A stretch of DNA of 64,000 nucleotides from NCBI RefSeq assembly GCF_006352065.1, contig NZ_CP040915.1:744001-808000 (forward strand), read 5' to 3'. The stretch comes from Georgenia yuyongxinii. Its GTDB lineage: Bacteria; Actinomycetota; Actinomycetes; Actinomycetales; Actinomycetaceae. Position 1 is the stretch's first letter; each line of letters opens with the position of its first letter. Below the pieces are notes generated by a model that was not told where the DNA came from, ran no database searches, and was given only the letters and a program-made list of their open reading frames with translations. Shown piece by piece: positions 17,108-25,015 of the stretch. The position numbers and the translations under genes were made by a program.

Positions 17108-17947
17108 TCAGACGAGGAAGATCGGTAGCGCGCCGGGGTTGTGGGCGTGCACGATCGCGAGGAAGACGAAGACGTCGAAAAGCAGGTGGACGATCAGCAC
17201 GTACGTGAGGGAGCCGGTCCTCGAGAAGATCCACCCCTGCAGGAGCGCGAACGGGGCGGTGAGGAACGGGCCCCACTCGCGGTAGCCGAGTTCCCACAGG
17301 AAAGAGACGAAGATGACGGCTTGAAGCACGTTCGCCTGCCACATCCCGAAGTGTCGGCGCAGCAGCGCGAAGCACGTGCAGATGAAGAACAGCTCGTCCC
17401 ACGTGCCCACGAAGTTGACCCCCACGAAGAACCGGGCGAGCTCGCTCCGGTCGGTGATGTTCGGCCAGTTCAGGTACGCGCCTGAGGTGATGAAGTAGTA
17501 CGGCAGGATCAGCCACCCGAGTACCGGGACGGCGACGAGGTAGCCCTTCTCGAGCCGGGTCCACCGCTGGCCGGTGCGCCACGGGAACCGGATGGCCTCG
17601 CGGCGGTACACGAACCGGTCCACGAGGTACGGCAGCCCCACGGCGGACAGGAGCACCGTGCCGATCGTGAAGAACCTGTCCCAGCTGACGTCCGCCTCGA
17701 CCGAGGTCGTCGAGACGATCGTGATGCCGATCCCGACGAGCGCGAGGTCCTTGACTAGCTCGCGCGAGACCGCCCACGCTCCCAGCAGACTGACAACGAG
17801 CAGCGCGTGGCCCCAGCCGGCGAGCTGGAGGGCGAACAGGAGGAACGCGGACAGCGAGACCCCCGCCGTCGGCAGCAGCCCGATCAGCGGCGTGTCGTGA
17901 ACGCGTGGGGCAGCGCTCGTGACCATGCGCGACAGCATGCCAGGCAC
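17108..17947 (-). CDS. CPBP-like membrane protein (intramembrane protease family)
   Basis: A 279-residue protein with about eight membrane helices. The region TWDELFFICTCFALLRRHF and the later HLLFDVFVF recall motifs 1 and 3 of CPBP/Abi intramembrane proteases, but motif 1 has DE in place of the usual EE and lacks the following Arg, so proteolytic activity is doubtful. Two ATGs at the start (17947 and 17926) are possible. Relatives process prenylated or bacteriocin-like proteins or confer immunity to them. It stands alone between debris regions. Confidence 0.68.
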   Translation of the reverse strand: MPGMLSRMVTSAAPRVHDTPLIGLLPTAGVSLSAFLLFALQLAGWGHALLVVSLLGAWAVSRELVKDLALVGIGITIVSTTSVEADVSWDRFFTIGTVLLSAVGLPYLVDRFVYRREAIRFPWRTGQRWTRLEKGYLVAVPVLGWLILPYYFITSGAYLNWPNITDRSELARFFVGVNFVGTWDELFFICTCFALLRRHFGMWQANVLQAVIFVSFLWELGYREWGPFLTAPFALLQGWIFSRTGSLTYVLIVHLLFDVFVFLAIVHAHNPGALPIFLV

Positions 17948-18084
17948 CGTCGGCAGCGCCCCGGGCGGCGACCGAAGCGCCGGCGGGACCGGCCGGTGCT
18001 AATGGTTGCGTGACGAAGCTCGGCTCTCGCGCCGACCCGCGCCGACACCGCGCTGACACCGCGCGCGTCATCAACGCCGCTCAG

Positions 18085-18360
18085 GGCACCCTGGTCATCG
18101 GCAGCAGCAACTATCCCAACGCCACGGAGCATCGACAGCGACGCGCAGGACTGGGAGCTCGAGCTGGCGGCGGTGATCGGAAGCGGACGTTCCGCGTCAG
18201 CCCTGACGACGCGCTCGGACACGTCTTCGGCTGCACGATGGTGGACGACATCACCACGCGCGACTCGTCTTCCTCAAGGACATGGCCGCGATCGGCTCGA
18301 ACCGGTAACGGGCGAAGAAGGGCTCCGGGCTTCCTGCCCGCCGGCATTGGATGCTCGGCG
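18085..18360 (+). pseudogene. Relic of a fumarylacetoacetate hydrolase-family gene
   Basis: Fragments in different frames follow the FAH order: SNYPN, then DWELELAAVIG, then VSPDDALGHVFGCTMVDDIT (with TRD after it), then DMAAIGSN, and finally PGFLPAG. At least two frameshifts and a stop interrupt them, and the metal-binding N-terminal part is missing. FAH enzymes cleave acylpyruvates in aromatic and sugar-acid catabolism. Confidence 0.6.
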
Positions 18361-18378
18361 CGCTGGCCGAGCGTCCAA

Positions 18379-18417
18379 CTGTGATATTCACCGGTGACTG
18401 TGATATTCACCGGTGAA
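18379..18417. promoter_or_regulatory. Tandem 19-bp operator-like repeat with palindrome
   Basis: The unit CTGTGATATTCACCGGTGA occurs twice in direct contact (18379-18397, 18398-18416). Each contains TTCACCGGTGA; the second completes the perfect palindrome TTCACCGGTGAA (18406-18417). Spacing of 19 bp puts the two palindromes on nearly the same helix face. It lies between two gene relics, so its regulated gene may be lost. Confidence 0.55.
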
Positions 18418-18431
18418 CCGGAGACGCCATA

Positions 18432-18506
18432 AGCACGGGCGAACGTGAGGGCGACGGCGCGGCCGTTGCCGATGCCTTGCCCTTCTGTCTGACCGCTGCC
18501 GACGTC
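18432..18506 (-). pseudogene. N-terminal fragment of a short-chain dehydrogenase
   Basis: Twenty-five codons read DVGSGQTEGQGIGNGRAVAL then TFARA, matching the Rossmann nucleotide-binding loop of a subgroup of SDR enzymes (TGAGQ..GIGNGRA). The catalytic part is absent: the frame runs out into the tandem operator-like repeat. It probably belonged to the same lost catabolic cluster as the FAH relic. Confidence 0.5.
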
Positions 18507-18614
18507 CAGTGCGTGCGGCCTTGGGGCCGGCCGCTCCTGGACGGACGAACTGGTGCATGGTGGGCGCTTGGCGTGAGGCACACCCTGCGCGCAGCCCTAC
18601 GTGCGCTACACCGG

Positions 18615-19067
18615 TCAGAGGAGCGCCGCGTCGTTCGTCACGTCGGTGACGCCGACGTGCACGGGAACGTCTCGCAGCTGTTCGGGCGAAAGGCCAAGCA
18701 CCTGTACCAGCAGTTCGGCGGCGCGGTGCCGAATCATTTCGGCCAGCGGGACCAGCCGGGCGCGGTAGAGGGCGATGATCTCGACAGTGACGGCCTCAAG
18801 GTTGTGGTCGGCGTCCGTGGTGCAGGTGATGCGGCTGACGCCGGCCCGGGGGATGGCGTCGAGCGCGTCCCGCAGGTGGGCGACCAGGACGTCGGCCGCG
18901 AGGAAGAACTCACCCGCGCCATGGACGCCCCGCACGGGCGCGGAGGGGCGGAACATGGCAAGGGCGTGCGAGAAGACGTCGGCCCGAATGGCCATCCAGC
19001 CCCGGTCGGTGTGCTGGCGCAGCGTCGACGCCGCCTTTTCCAGGGGGTTCGTGGTGTTCATCGCCAT
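18615..19067 (-). CDS. Asp23/Gls24-like protein coupled to an ECF sigma factor
   Basis: A 150-residue protein (149 if the ATG at 19061 is used, which overlaps the sigma-factor TGA as ATGA). The C-terminal half has the alternating strands and helix of Asp23-like proteins: ISRITCTTDADHNLEAVTVEI-type strands with VPVHVGVTDV at the end. No zinc-binding or transmembrane anti-sigma feature is visible, so it is not an obvious anti-sigma factor. Its position and similarity in style to the divergent operon at 19828 suggest it works with that envelope-stress system. Confidence 0.6.
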   Translation of the reverse strand: MAMNTTNPLEKAASTLRQHTDRGWMAIRADVFSHALAMFRPSAPVRGVHGAGEFFLAADVLVAHLRDALDAIPRAGVSRITCTTDADHNLEAVTVEIIALYRARLVPLAEMIRHRAAELLVQVLGLSPEQLRDVPVHVGVTDVTNDAALL

Positions 19068-19624
19068 CCTTCCAGCTTTGTCTCCAGGCTGTGGCGCGCC
19101 CGGTGGAGCTGGCCGCGCACGGCGTCGATGGTGGTGTGCCGGATGTCGGCGACGTCGGCGTAGCTCAAACCTTCGATCTCGACCAGGAGCCAGGTCGAGC
19201 GCTGGGAGAGTGGGAGTTCTCGCAAAGCCCGGTCGAGGGCGGACAGCAGGTCGGCTGCCAGGGCCTGCTGCTCCGGGTCGAAGCGTCCGGGTGCGGCGAT
19301 CTGTAGCGAATCCACGGGCAGGGTAGATGGAGGACGGCGGCGCAGGAAGGTCCGCACCTGGTTGATGGTCAGGGCGAAGAGCCAGGTCCGCAGCGCGGCG
19401 TCGCCGCGGAAGGCGGGCAGGCCGCGCCAGGCTGCCACCATGACGTCCTGCAGGCAGTCCTGGGTATCGCTGTGGTGCTGGAGCATGCGGTAGCTGTACC
19501 GGTACAGCGCCGGACCGTGCCGATCGACGATGACGCCGAAGGCCGCGTGGTCGCGCAGCGCTGCCCGGCGCGCCAGCACGGCGTCGGGCAGGTCGGACAA
19601 AGAGGGCACGAACGGTTTGATCAC
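19058..19624 (-). CDS. ECF-type RNA polymerase sigma factor
   Basis: About 188 residues. Region 2 includes ALYRYSYRMLQHHSDTQDCL then QDVMVAAWRG (core-binding and -10 recognition), with the usual WLFALTINQVRTFLRRR after it; region 4 includes LRELPLSQRSTWLLVEIEG then LSYADVADI and the recognition helix TTIDAVRGQLHRARHSL. The GTG at 19624 follows a GGGGGAAG stretch; an in-frame GTG at 19645 would add seven residues. It is co-transcribed with the Asp23-like gene downstream and diverges from the six-gene envelope operon, which it may control. Confidence 0.88.
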   Translation of the reverse strand: MIKPFVPSLSDLPDAVLARRAALRDHAAFGVIVDRHGPALYRYSYRMLQHHSDTQDCLQDVMVAAWRGLPAFRGDAALRTWLFALTINQVRTFLRRRPPSTLPVDSLQIAAPGRFDPEQQALAADLLSALDRALRELPLSQRSTWLLVEIEGLSYADVADIRHTTIDAVRGQLHRARHSLETKLEGWR

Positions 19625-19703
19625 TGGCTTCCCCCGCCGGGTCACACTTCGCGGCCACCAGCCGCCCCGTCGTCACGACTGCGATGAACTACTTCCCCGC
19701 CAA

Positions 19704-19719
19704 TGTGATGCACATCACA
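19704..19719. promoter_or_regulatory. Crp/GlxR-type binding site
   Basis: TGTGATGCACATCACA fits the Crp-family consensus TGTGA-N6-TCACA exactly, with seven-base arms. It sits in the 203-bp region between the sigma-factor gene and the Asp23 operon, so cAMP-type control of one or both is likely. Confidence 0.7.
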
Positions 19720-19761
19720 TGCCAGGGATCGTGAGGATCGCCGGACGGCAGCGTCTCACTA

Positions 19762-19781
19762 GGTGTCACGACGCTGACACC
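19762..19781. promoter_or_regulatory. Perfect 7-6-7 inverted repeat upstream of the Asp23 operon
   Basis: GGTGTCACGACGCTGACACC is a perfect inverted repeat with seven-base arms, ending 46 bases before the first ATG of the operon. It could be an operator, or a short hairpin in the leader RNA. Confidence 0.5.
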
Positions 19782-19827
19782 CACGCTGTGTGGCGGCAAG
19801 TCGTAGCGACAAGCGAGAGGAGCTCCC

Positions 19828-20313
19828 GTGAGCGAGCAGTCCGTGGTCCCGTCCGGTGGTGCAATGACCAGCCGTCCTACTGGCGCCACAAACGTCGGCA
19901 CCGCCACCGTCGTTTCCGCCCTGAGCAGCAGCAAGGGAACCACGACGATCAACGATGTGGTGGTCAGCAAGATCGCCGGCATCGCCACCAATGAGGTCGA
20001 CGGCGTGCACGCGATGGGCTCGGGTGCGGCCCGCGCGATGGGCTCGTTGCGCGAGCGCATCCCCGGCAGCACCACGAACCAGTCCCGGGGTGTCACGGTG
20101 GAGGTCGGAGAGACCCAGGCGGCGATCGACCTCAGCATCGTCGCCCAGTACGGGGTGGCGATCGCTGACCTGGCGGAGGGTATCCGCCGCAACGTGATTG
20201 CCTCCGTCGAGCGGATGACCGGCCTGGAGGTGGTCGAGGTCAACATCAACGTCACCGACGTGCACCTGCCTGAGGACGACGTGGCTCCCGAGCAGGAGCA
20301 ACGGGTCCAATGA
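19828..20313 (+). CDS. Asp23/Gls24-family envelope stress protein
   Basis: A 161-residue protein with a variable 35-residue leader and then the complete Asp23 domain: TTTINDVVVSKIAGIATNEV then DGVHAMGSG, then RGVTVEVGETQAAIDLSIVA, and the terminal VEVNINVTDVHLP. In Staphylococcus aureus Asp23 is a cytoplasmic protein anchored at the membrane by AmaP, and loss triggers a cell-wall stress response. GAGAGGAGCTCCC supplies the ribosome site before the GTG-rich start region. It leads six tightly overlapping genes. Confidence 0.9.
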   Translation: MSEQSVVPSGGAMTSRPTGATNVGTATVVSALSSSKGTTTINDVVVSKIAGIATNEVDGVHAMGSGAARAMGSLRERIPGSTTNQSRGVTVEVGETQAAIDLSIVAQYGVAIADLAEGIRRNVIASVERMTGLEVVEVNINVTDVHLPEDDVAPEQEQRVQ

Positions 20314-20702
20314 CCACCGACCGCGAGCCCGCGGCGACTGCCGTATCGACGGGGCAAGAGCTCGCGGACGCGGTGGCCGCGGCGGTCCTCGCCGTCCCGG
20401 GGGTGGCCCGCCTGCACTCGGGCGCGCTCGGCGAGGCGGCGACTTACCTGCCCGGTCGCCGCGTGCCCGGGGTGCGCATCCGCCCCGGCGGCGTCGAGGT
20501 CCACGTGGTGGTGGACCGGGCGGTGATGGACTGGCGGGTACCCCTTCCCGAGGTGGCCGAGCACGTCCACCGCGCGGTAGCCGCGCTGGTGCCGGCCAGG
20601 GTGCACGTCTACATCGACGACTTGGCTACCGAGCCGTCTCCCATGATCCCTTCACCCGATCGTCCCGGCCCGGCCGGAACGATCCGCACCCACCTGGAGT
20701 GA
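20310..20702 (+). CDS. Asp23/Gls24-like protein, second paralogue
   Basis: A 130-residue protein whose ATG overlaps the previous stop (ATGA). It keeps the shortened Asp23 pattern: ELADAVAAAVLAVPGVARLH, GVRIRPGGVEVHVVVD, and VPARVHVYIDDLA near the end, then a Pro-rich tail. It lacks the leader of the first paralogue. Several Asp23-like proteins of different length in one operon are common in actinobacteria; division of work between them is unknown. Confidence 0.8.
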   Translation: MTTDREPAATAVSTGQELADAVAAAVLAVPGVARLHSGALGEAATYLPGRRVPGVRIRPGGVEVHVVVDRAVMDWRVPLPEVAEHVHRAVAALVPARVHVYIDDLATEPSPMIPSPDRPGPAGTIRTHLE

Positions 20703-20884
20703 GGATGTCCGCTTCCCAGACCGGTCTGCTCGCGGGCCTGCTGCTTGCCCTCGCCGCCATCCTGGGCGGGTTCAACGGCTTCCTGCTCGCGCTCGTCCTC
20801 GGTGCGCTGGGCTGGCTGGTCGGCGCCGTGGTCTCCGGCCAGCTCGACCTGTCCGGGCTGCTCGCCGGCCGCGGCCGTGGCTAG
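20699..20884 (+). CDS. DUF2273-like small membrane protein
   Basis: A 61-residue protein with two hydrophobic helices (TGLLAGLLLALAAILGGFNG and FLLALVLGALGWLVGAVVSG) separated by a short turn, the DUF2273 architecture found between asp23 and amaP genes. The GTG at 20699 overlaps the previous TGA; an ATG lies two codons later. Probably acts with AmaP as a membrane platform for the Asp23 proteins. Confidence 0.75.
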   Translation: MRMSASQTGLLAGLLLALAAILGGFNGFLLALVLGALGWLVGAVVSGQLDLSGLLAGRGRG

Positions 20885-21254
20885 CCTCGACACCCGCGAC
20901 ACCCGTGCACGCGGGACGGTGGAGGTCGCGGACCGCGCGATCGAGCGGATCGCCCGCGCGGCGGTCCTGGCCGTCGACGGCGTCGCGCCCGCCGCCAGCA
21001 CCGCCGGCGGGCTCGGCACCGCCCTGGGCCGCACCTACCCCCGGCTAGACTGTGAGATCGCCGGTGACCACGTGCGCGCCTCGGTCGAGATTGCCATCCG
21101 CTGGCCGGCCTCGGCCCGGCAGGTGGGGGAGAAGGTCCAGGCCGCCGTCACCACCCAGTTGCACCACCTGGCCGGTCTGCACGTCGACTCCGTGCGCGTA
21201 GTCGTGGCACAGGTCGTGCGCCACGTCGCGGACGAGCCCAGGAGGGTGCGATGA
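20877..21254 (+). CDS. Asp23/Gls24-like protein, third paralogue
   Basis: A 125-residue protein starting at the GTG at 20877, eight bases inside the previous gene. The domain reads VEVADRAIERIARAAVLAVD then GVAPA, then DHVRASVEIAIRWPASA, and a closing VDSVRVVVAQVV. It follows the family order without the leader. The overlap and lack of spacing mean its translation depends on the DUF2273-like gene. Confidence 0.78.
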   Translation: MASLDTRDTRARGTVEVADRAIERIARAAVLAVDGVAPAASTAGGLGTALGRTYPRLDCEIAGDHVRASVEIAIRWPASARQVGEKVQAAVTTQLHHLAGLHVDSVRVVVAQVVRHVADEPRRVR

Positions 21255-21928
21255 CCGCCCACCCGCCCCAGGACGTGTCAACGCCCGGCGCCCGCAAGGC
21301 CGCCGCCGGAAGTCTTGTCGACGACCCCGAGCAGGGAAGCTGGTCCAGTCCGGCCGAGCCTGACCGGGAGGCGTGGCGGCCGATGCTCGCGGCCAGCCTG
21401 CCCACGCGAAGCGGCGCGATCGGCGTCCTCGGTCCGGTCCTGGCCACCTTGCTCCTGGCCGCCGGCATCGTGCTGGTGATCGAGGCCCTGGTCGCGAGCG
21501 GTGTACTCGCCGGCACAGGGCTGGTCGCGACGGGCCTCGCCACGCTCAACGGGCTACCACCCGGTCCATGGTTCCTCGTCGGCGGCATCGTCGCGGCCCT
21601 GCTGGGCGTGTGGCTGATCGTCGTCGCCGTCAGCCGCCGGGTCCGCTCCCGGGTCACCGTCACCTCCCGCACCGGGATCTACCTCGGCGTCGGTGACGTC
21701 GCCCGCCTGGCCAGCGCGGCCGCCGAGGAGGTCGGCGGCGTCATCTCCGCCTCGACCGTCGCCACCCGCCGCAGGGTCACCACCACCATCCGCTCCACCG
21801 GCGACGCGGGCATCGCCGACGCCGTCCGCCAGGCCGTGGCCGACCGGCTCACCATGCTCGACCCTGCCCCACGCATCGTGGTGGCCGTGCGCGGCAAGGG
21901 ACGTACCACCGACGGGGGGACGCCATGA
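21251..21928 (+). CDS. DUF6286-type membrane protein of the Asp23 operon
   Basis: A 225-residue protein: a polar 45-residue N-terminus, two membrane helices (about residues 57-80 and 103-127), and a cytoplasmic C-terminal domain with VTSRTGIYLGVGDVARLASA and RRRVTTTIRSTG that resembles Asp23-like strands. The architecture is that of proteins annotated DUF6286 next to AmaP. Its ATG overlaps the previous stop. It probably anchors or contacts Asp23 proteins at the membrane. Confidence 0.75.
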   Translation: MTAHPPQDVSTPGARKAAAGSLVDDPEQGSWSSPAEPDREAWRPMLAASLPTRSGAIGVLGPVLATLLLAAGIVLVIEALVASGVLAGTGLVATGLATLNGLPPGPWFLVGGIVAALLGVWLIVVAVSRRVRSRVTVTSRTGIYLGVGDVARLASAAAEEVGGVISASTVATRRRVTTTIRSTGDAGIADAVRQAVADRLTMLDPAPRIVVAVRGKGRTTDGGTP

Positions 21929-22506
21929 GCCGCGCAGTGCTCGCCCTCGACCGCACCCTCGCCTTCCTGCTCGGTCTGCTGCTGCTGGCCGTGGGCGCGG
22001 CCGCCGTGGCCTGGTGGGCCGGCGAGCTCGACCGCGTGTGGCCCACCGTCCCAGACACCCTCCGCCTGGGCGACGCGTCCTCCGCGGTCGGTGCCCCGTG
22101 GTGGCCCTGGGCCGCGGGGGTGGCCGGGGTGCTCGCCATGCTCCTGGGACTGCGGTGGCTGATCGCCCACGTCCCCCGGCGCAACGTCGGCACCCTCGCC
22201 CTGCCCGGTACGCCCGGTCGCGGAAGCCTCCGGATCGATCCGGGCGCGGCCGCGACCACCGCTGCCCAGGTCCTGGCGGAAACCCCCGGCGTACGGTCCG
22301 TCCGCGGCACCATGCACGACGACCGCGGGGAGCTCGTCGCCGCCCTCAGCGCGACCATCGAGCCCACCGCCGACCTCGCCACCGTCGTCGACCGCGCAGA
22401 ACGCGTCAGCGCCGAACTGGGCCACGTCCTCGGCATCGACGCCGCCCGCTGCCGGGTGCAGCTCTCCGTCGCCCGCCGCGGCCGGCGCCTACCCCGGGCC
22501 GAGTAG
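21925..22506 (+). CDS. amaP: Alkaline shock response membrane anchor protein AmaP
   Basis: A 193-residue protein with one helix at residues 11-32 (LAFLLGLLLLAVGAAAVAWW) and another at about 62-80, then a cytoplasmic domain with GSLRIDPGAAATTAAQVLAE and RVQLSVARRGRR, the AmaP pattern. It is the last of the six overlapping genes. In firmicutes AmaP holds Asp23 at the membrane; the same role is likely here. The assignment rests on topology, domain order and operon context. Confidence 0.78.
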   Translation: MSRAVLALDRTLAFLLGLLLLAVGAAAVAWWAGELDRVWPTVPDTLRLGDASSAVGAPWWPWAAGVAGVLAMLLGLRWLIAHVPRRNVGTLALPGTPGRGSLRIDPGAAATTAAQVLAETPGVRSVRGTMHDDRGELVAALSATIEPTADLATVVDRAERVSAELGHVLGIDAARCRVQLSVARRGRRLPRAE

Positions 22507-22721
22507 CGCTCGACCAGGCTTTCAAGGGGCGACGTGCGCAAGCGACGAATCCGATGAACGCTGGCGAGCCTCTCTTCTGCGTTGTCTGCGTAGGGCTCGG
22601 CTCGCCGCGGGAGGCCCTTGACTACGAAATTGTGGGCGCTCACGCTGAGCGGGGCTGCGCGAGTTGGGCCCGACAAGGTGCGGCTAGGGCAACGCGGCGG
22701 TGGACTGACGTTCCGACAGGC

Positions 22722-23199
22722 GGCGCTAGCGTTGCTTGGGTGAGCCTGCCGTGAGGTCGGGGCTGTGGTCGGGTTGGTGGACGCATAGCCATAGTGCTGC
22801 GGGTCGGACGATGACCGCGAGGGTGCGGCGTGGGTCGATGACGTCGCCGTCGAGCTGGCAGGGTTGGTTGCGGTCGCTGGTGACGGTGACGCGTGCGCCG
22901 CGCAGCACCTCTATCCGGGGCACGTGCTCGTGTCGGCGGAGGATGCCCCAGGCGAGGGCAGCCCAGTGGGCGAGGTGGCGGGGGGCGAGGATGGCGACGT
23001 CGAGCTGGCCGTTGTCCGGTTTGGCGTCGGCGAGGAGTTGGACGTCGCCTTGGAGGCGGCCGACGTTGCCGATGACGACGGTGCGTGCGCGCCGGCGGAG
23101 CGGTGGGTCGTCGTCGATCTGGATCTGGACGCGCATCGGGCGGTCGCGGAGGTGCTTGAGGGCGGAGAGCACGTAGGCCAGTGAGCCGATGCGCGCCTT
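22722..23199. repeat. 478-bp repeat shared with 61411..61888 (fragment copy)
   Basis: The same strand and frame as the 3' end of the complete lipid-kinase gene at 61415, with a constant offset of 38689 and roughly nine in ten bases equal. The match stops abruptly at 23199, about 170 bases before the IS256 end. Confidence 0.85.
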
Positions 23200-23208
23200 C
23201 GTCCCCAC
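22726..23208 (-). pseudogene. Truncated diacylglycerol/lipid kinase (C-terminal half)
   Basis: Encodes the last 160 residues of a lipid kinase (RIGSLAYVLSALKHLRDRPM onward to the stop), closely matching the C-terminal domain of the full gene at 61415. The nucleotide-binding N-terminal half with GGDGT is absent, so the product cannot phosphorylate lipids. In-frame codons continue upstream to about 23270 but share nothing with the family. Loss of the N-terminal half next to the IS256 element suggests an IS-driven deletion. Confidence 0.8.
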
Positions 23209-23372
23209 GCCGACCTTGAGGTGATGGCTGTCGATCGTCGCGCCGTCGTCCCGGAGCTGGACCGGACCTCGAGGTCGTACAGGTAGCCGTCGCCTGGAGC
23301 CCAGCGGTGGACGTCGGGCGCAACTGTGCGGCGAGGTCGGGCGACCTCGCCCGCATCGTCGGCCGCGAGCTT

Positions 23373-24905
23373 GTCAAGTTTTCTGTGTAAGACGGGTTCC
23401 GTCCGGTTTTAGTTGATGTGGCCGGCGAGCCGGTCGGGATAGAGATAGAGCAGGGCGAGGTGGTTCAGGGCGGCGTTCCACCCTTCGGTGGTGGCGCCAT
23501 CGACGAAGTGGCCTTGGCCCTGCGCTTGGAGGCCGGCAGGCCTGCCTCCTTGGCCCGTTCGCGGGCGCGTTTGTCCTCGATGGCGCGGATGGACAGCCAG
23601 AGCAGCTTCACCACCGCGTCGTCGTTGGGGAAGTGGCCGCGGTTCTTGATGATCTTGCGCGCCTGGTAGTTCAGCGACTCGATGGTGTTGGTGGTGTAAA
23701 TGACCTTGCGGACCGCGGGCGGGAAGGCCAGGAACGGGGTGAAACGTTCCCGGGCCCGCTGCCACACCGCGATCGCGGCGGGGTACTTCTTCCCCAGCGG
23801 GTGCTCGGCGAGCTCGAGCAGGGCCGTCTCGGCGGCATCGGCGTCCGCGGCGGTGTAGACCCTGCGCAGCCCGGCGGAGAAGGCCTTGCGGTCGCTGTAG
23901 GAGACGTACCGGTTCGCGGCCCGGATCAGGTGGACCCACGCAGGTCTGGACCACGGTGCGCGGGAAGGTGGCCTCGATCGCCTCGGGCAGGCCCTCCAGC
24001 CCGTCACAGCACGCGATCAGGATGTCCCTCACGCCGCGGTTGGCGAGCTGGGCACACACGGCCGCCCAGAACTTCGCGCCCTCGGCCGCCTGGACCCAGA
24101 TGCCCAGCACATGCTTGACCCCGTCGGTATCGACCCCGATGACCAGGTGGGCGGCGCGGTTGACCACGTGCCCACCGTCGCGGACCTTGACCACGAGCGC
24201 GTCGAGGAAGACCACCGGGTAGACCGGGTCCAGCGGCCGGGACTGCCAGGTGGCGACCTCTTCGAGGACGGCGTCGGTGATGTTCGCGATCGTCTCGTGG
24301 GACAGCTCGGTGCCCAGGGTGCGGGCCAGGTGGGCCTGGATGTCACGGATCGTCATCCCGCCGGCGAACAGCGAGATGATCATCTCGTCCAGCCCGCCCA
24401 GGCGCCGTTGCCCCTTGGGCACCAGGCGCGGGACGAAGCTGCCGTCCCGGTCCCGCGGGCTCGCGATCGGCACCGGCCCGACCTCGGTCTGGACCGTCTT
24501 CGGCATCGAGCCGTTGCGCGAGTTCGGCGTCCCGCGCCCCGCCGGATCGCCCTTGTCGTAGCCGAGGTGATCGCTCAGCTCCACGGCCAGGCCACGCTCC
24601 AGGACCGAACGGACCAGCTCGGGCAAAAACCCGCCCTCCCCGGTCAACGGCACCCCGCCGGTGCTGGCCCGGGCCACGAGCCGGTCGATCAGCTCATCGC
24701 CGAGCAGCTCCTTACGCAGCTTCCTCGCGGTCGTCTCCGACCCGTCCGAGCCAGGCTGCCCGTCGGCCATACGTTCAGTCTCGGCACCCGCCTCGGCGAC
24801 GTCCACCGCGTCGAGCTCAGTCCACTGCGTCGTGGTCATGATGGTCTCCTCACGCTGACGTGGCCGTCAGCATCCAGGAACCCCTACTTACACAGACCAT
24901 CTGAC
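23373..24905 (-). mobile_element. IS256-family insertion sequence, defective
   Basis: About 1533 bp bounded by related inverted ends: GTCAAGTTTTCTGTGTAAG at the left and, on the other strand, GTCAGATGGTCTGTGTAAG at the right. It holds a single transposase gene. The eight bases flanking each side do not match, so the target duplication is lost, consistent with a later deletion at one side. Confidence 0.8.
23409..24839 (-). pseudogene. IS256-family transposase with two frameshifts
   Basis: The first 300 residues are intact and typical: GDELIDRLVARASTGGVPLT, LSHETIANITDAVLEEVATW, the DDE aspartates in VFLDALVVKVRD and ILIACCDGLEGLPEAI. Near 23935 an extra G (in GTGGGTCC) shifts the frame; the following part (HLIRAANRYVSYSDRKAF to TTNTIESLN) is read in another frame, and a second shift near 23520 restores the original frame for the last 35 codons (FVDGATTEGWNAALNHLALL). 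The product would be cut short after the second aspartate. Sequencing error at both sites is the alternative. Confidence 0.85.
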
Positions 24906-25015
24906 ACGCCCGCGCGGCGTCGACGTCATTCTTCACGGGGTAGCTCGCCCCCCAACCAACTAACCGAGCCTCCACCAAACCCGCGGCGGTTCAACCATCT
25001 ACTCGCTCAACTGGG

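Noticed and set aside
18615-19067. An anti-sigma factor for the ECF sigma
   Set aside because: No zinc-binding HxxxCxxC motif, no transmembrane helix and no ASD-like helix; strands resemble Asp23 instead.
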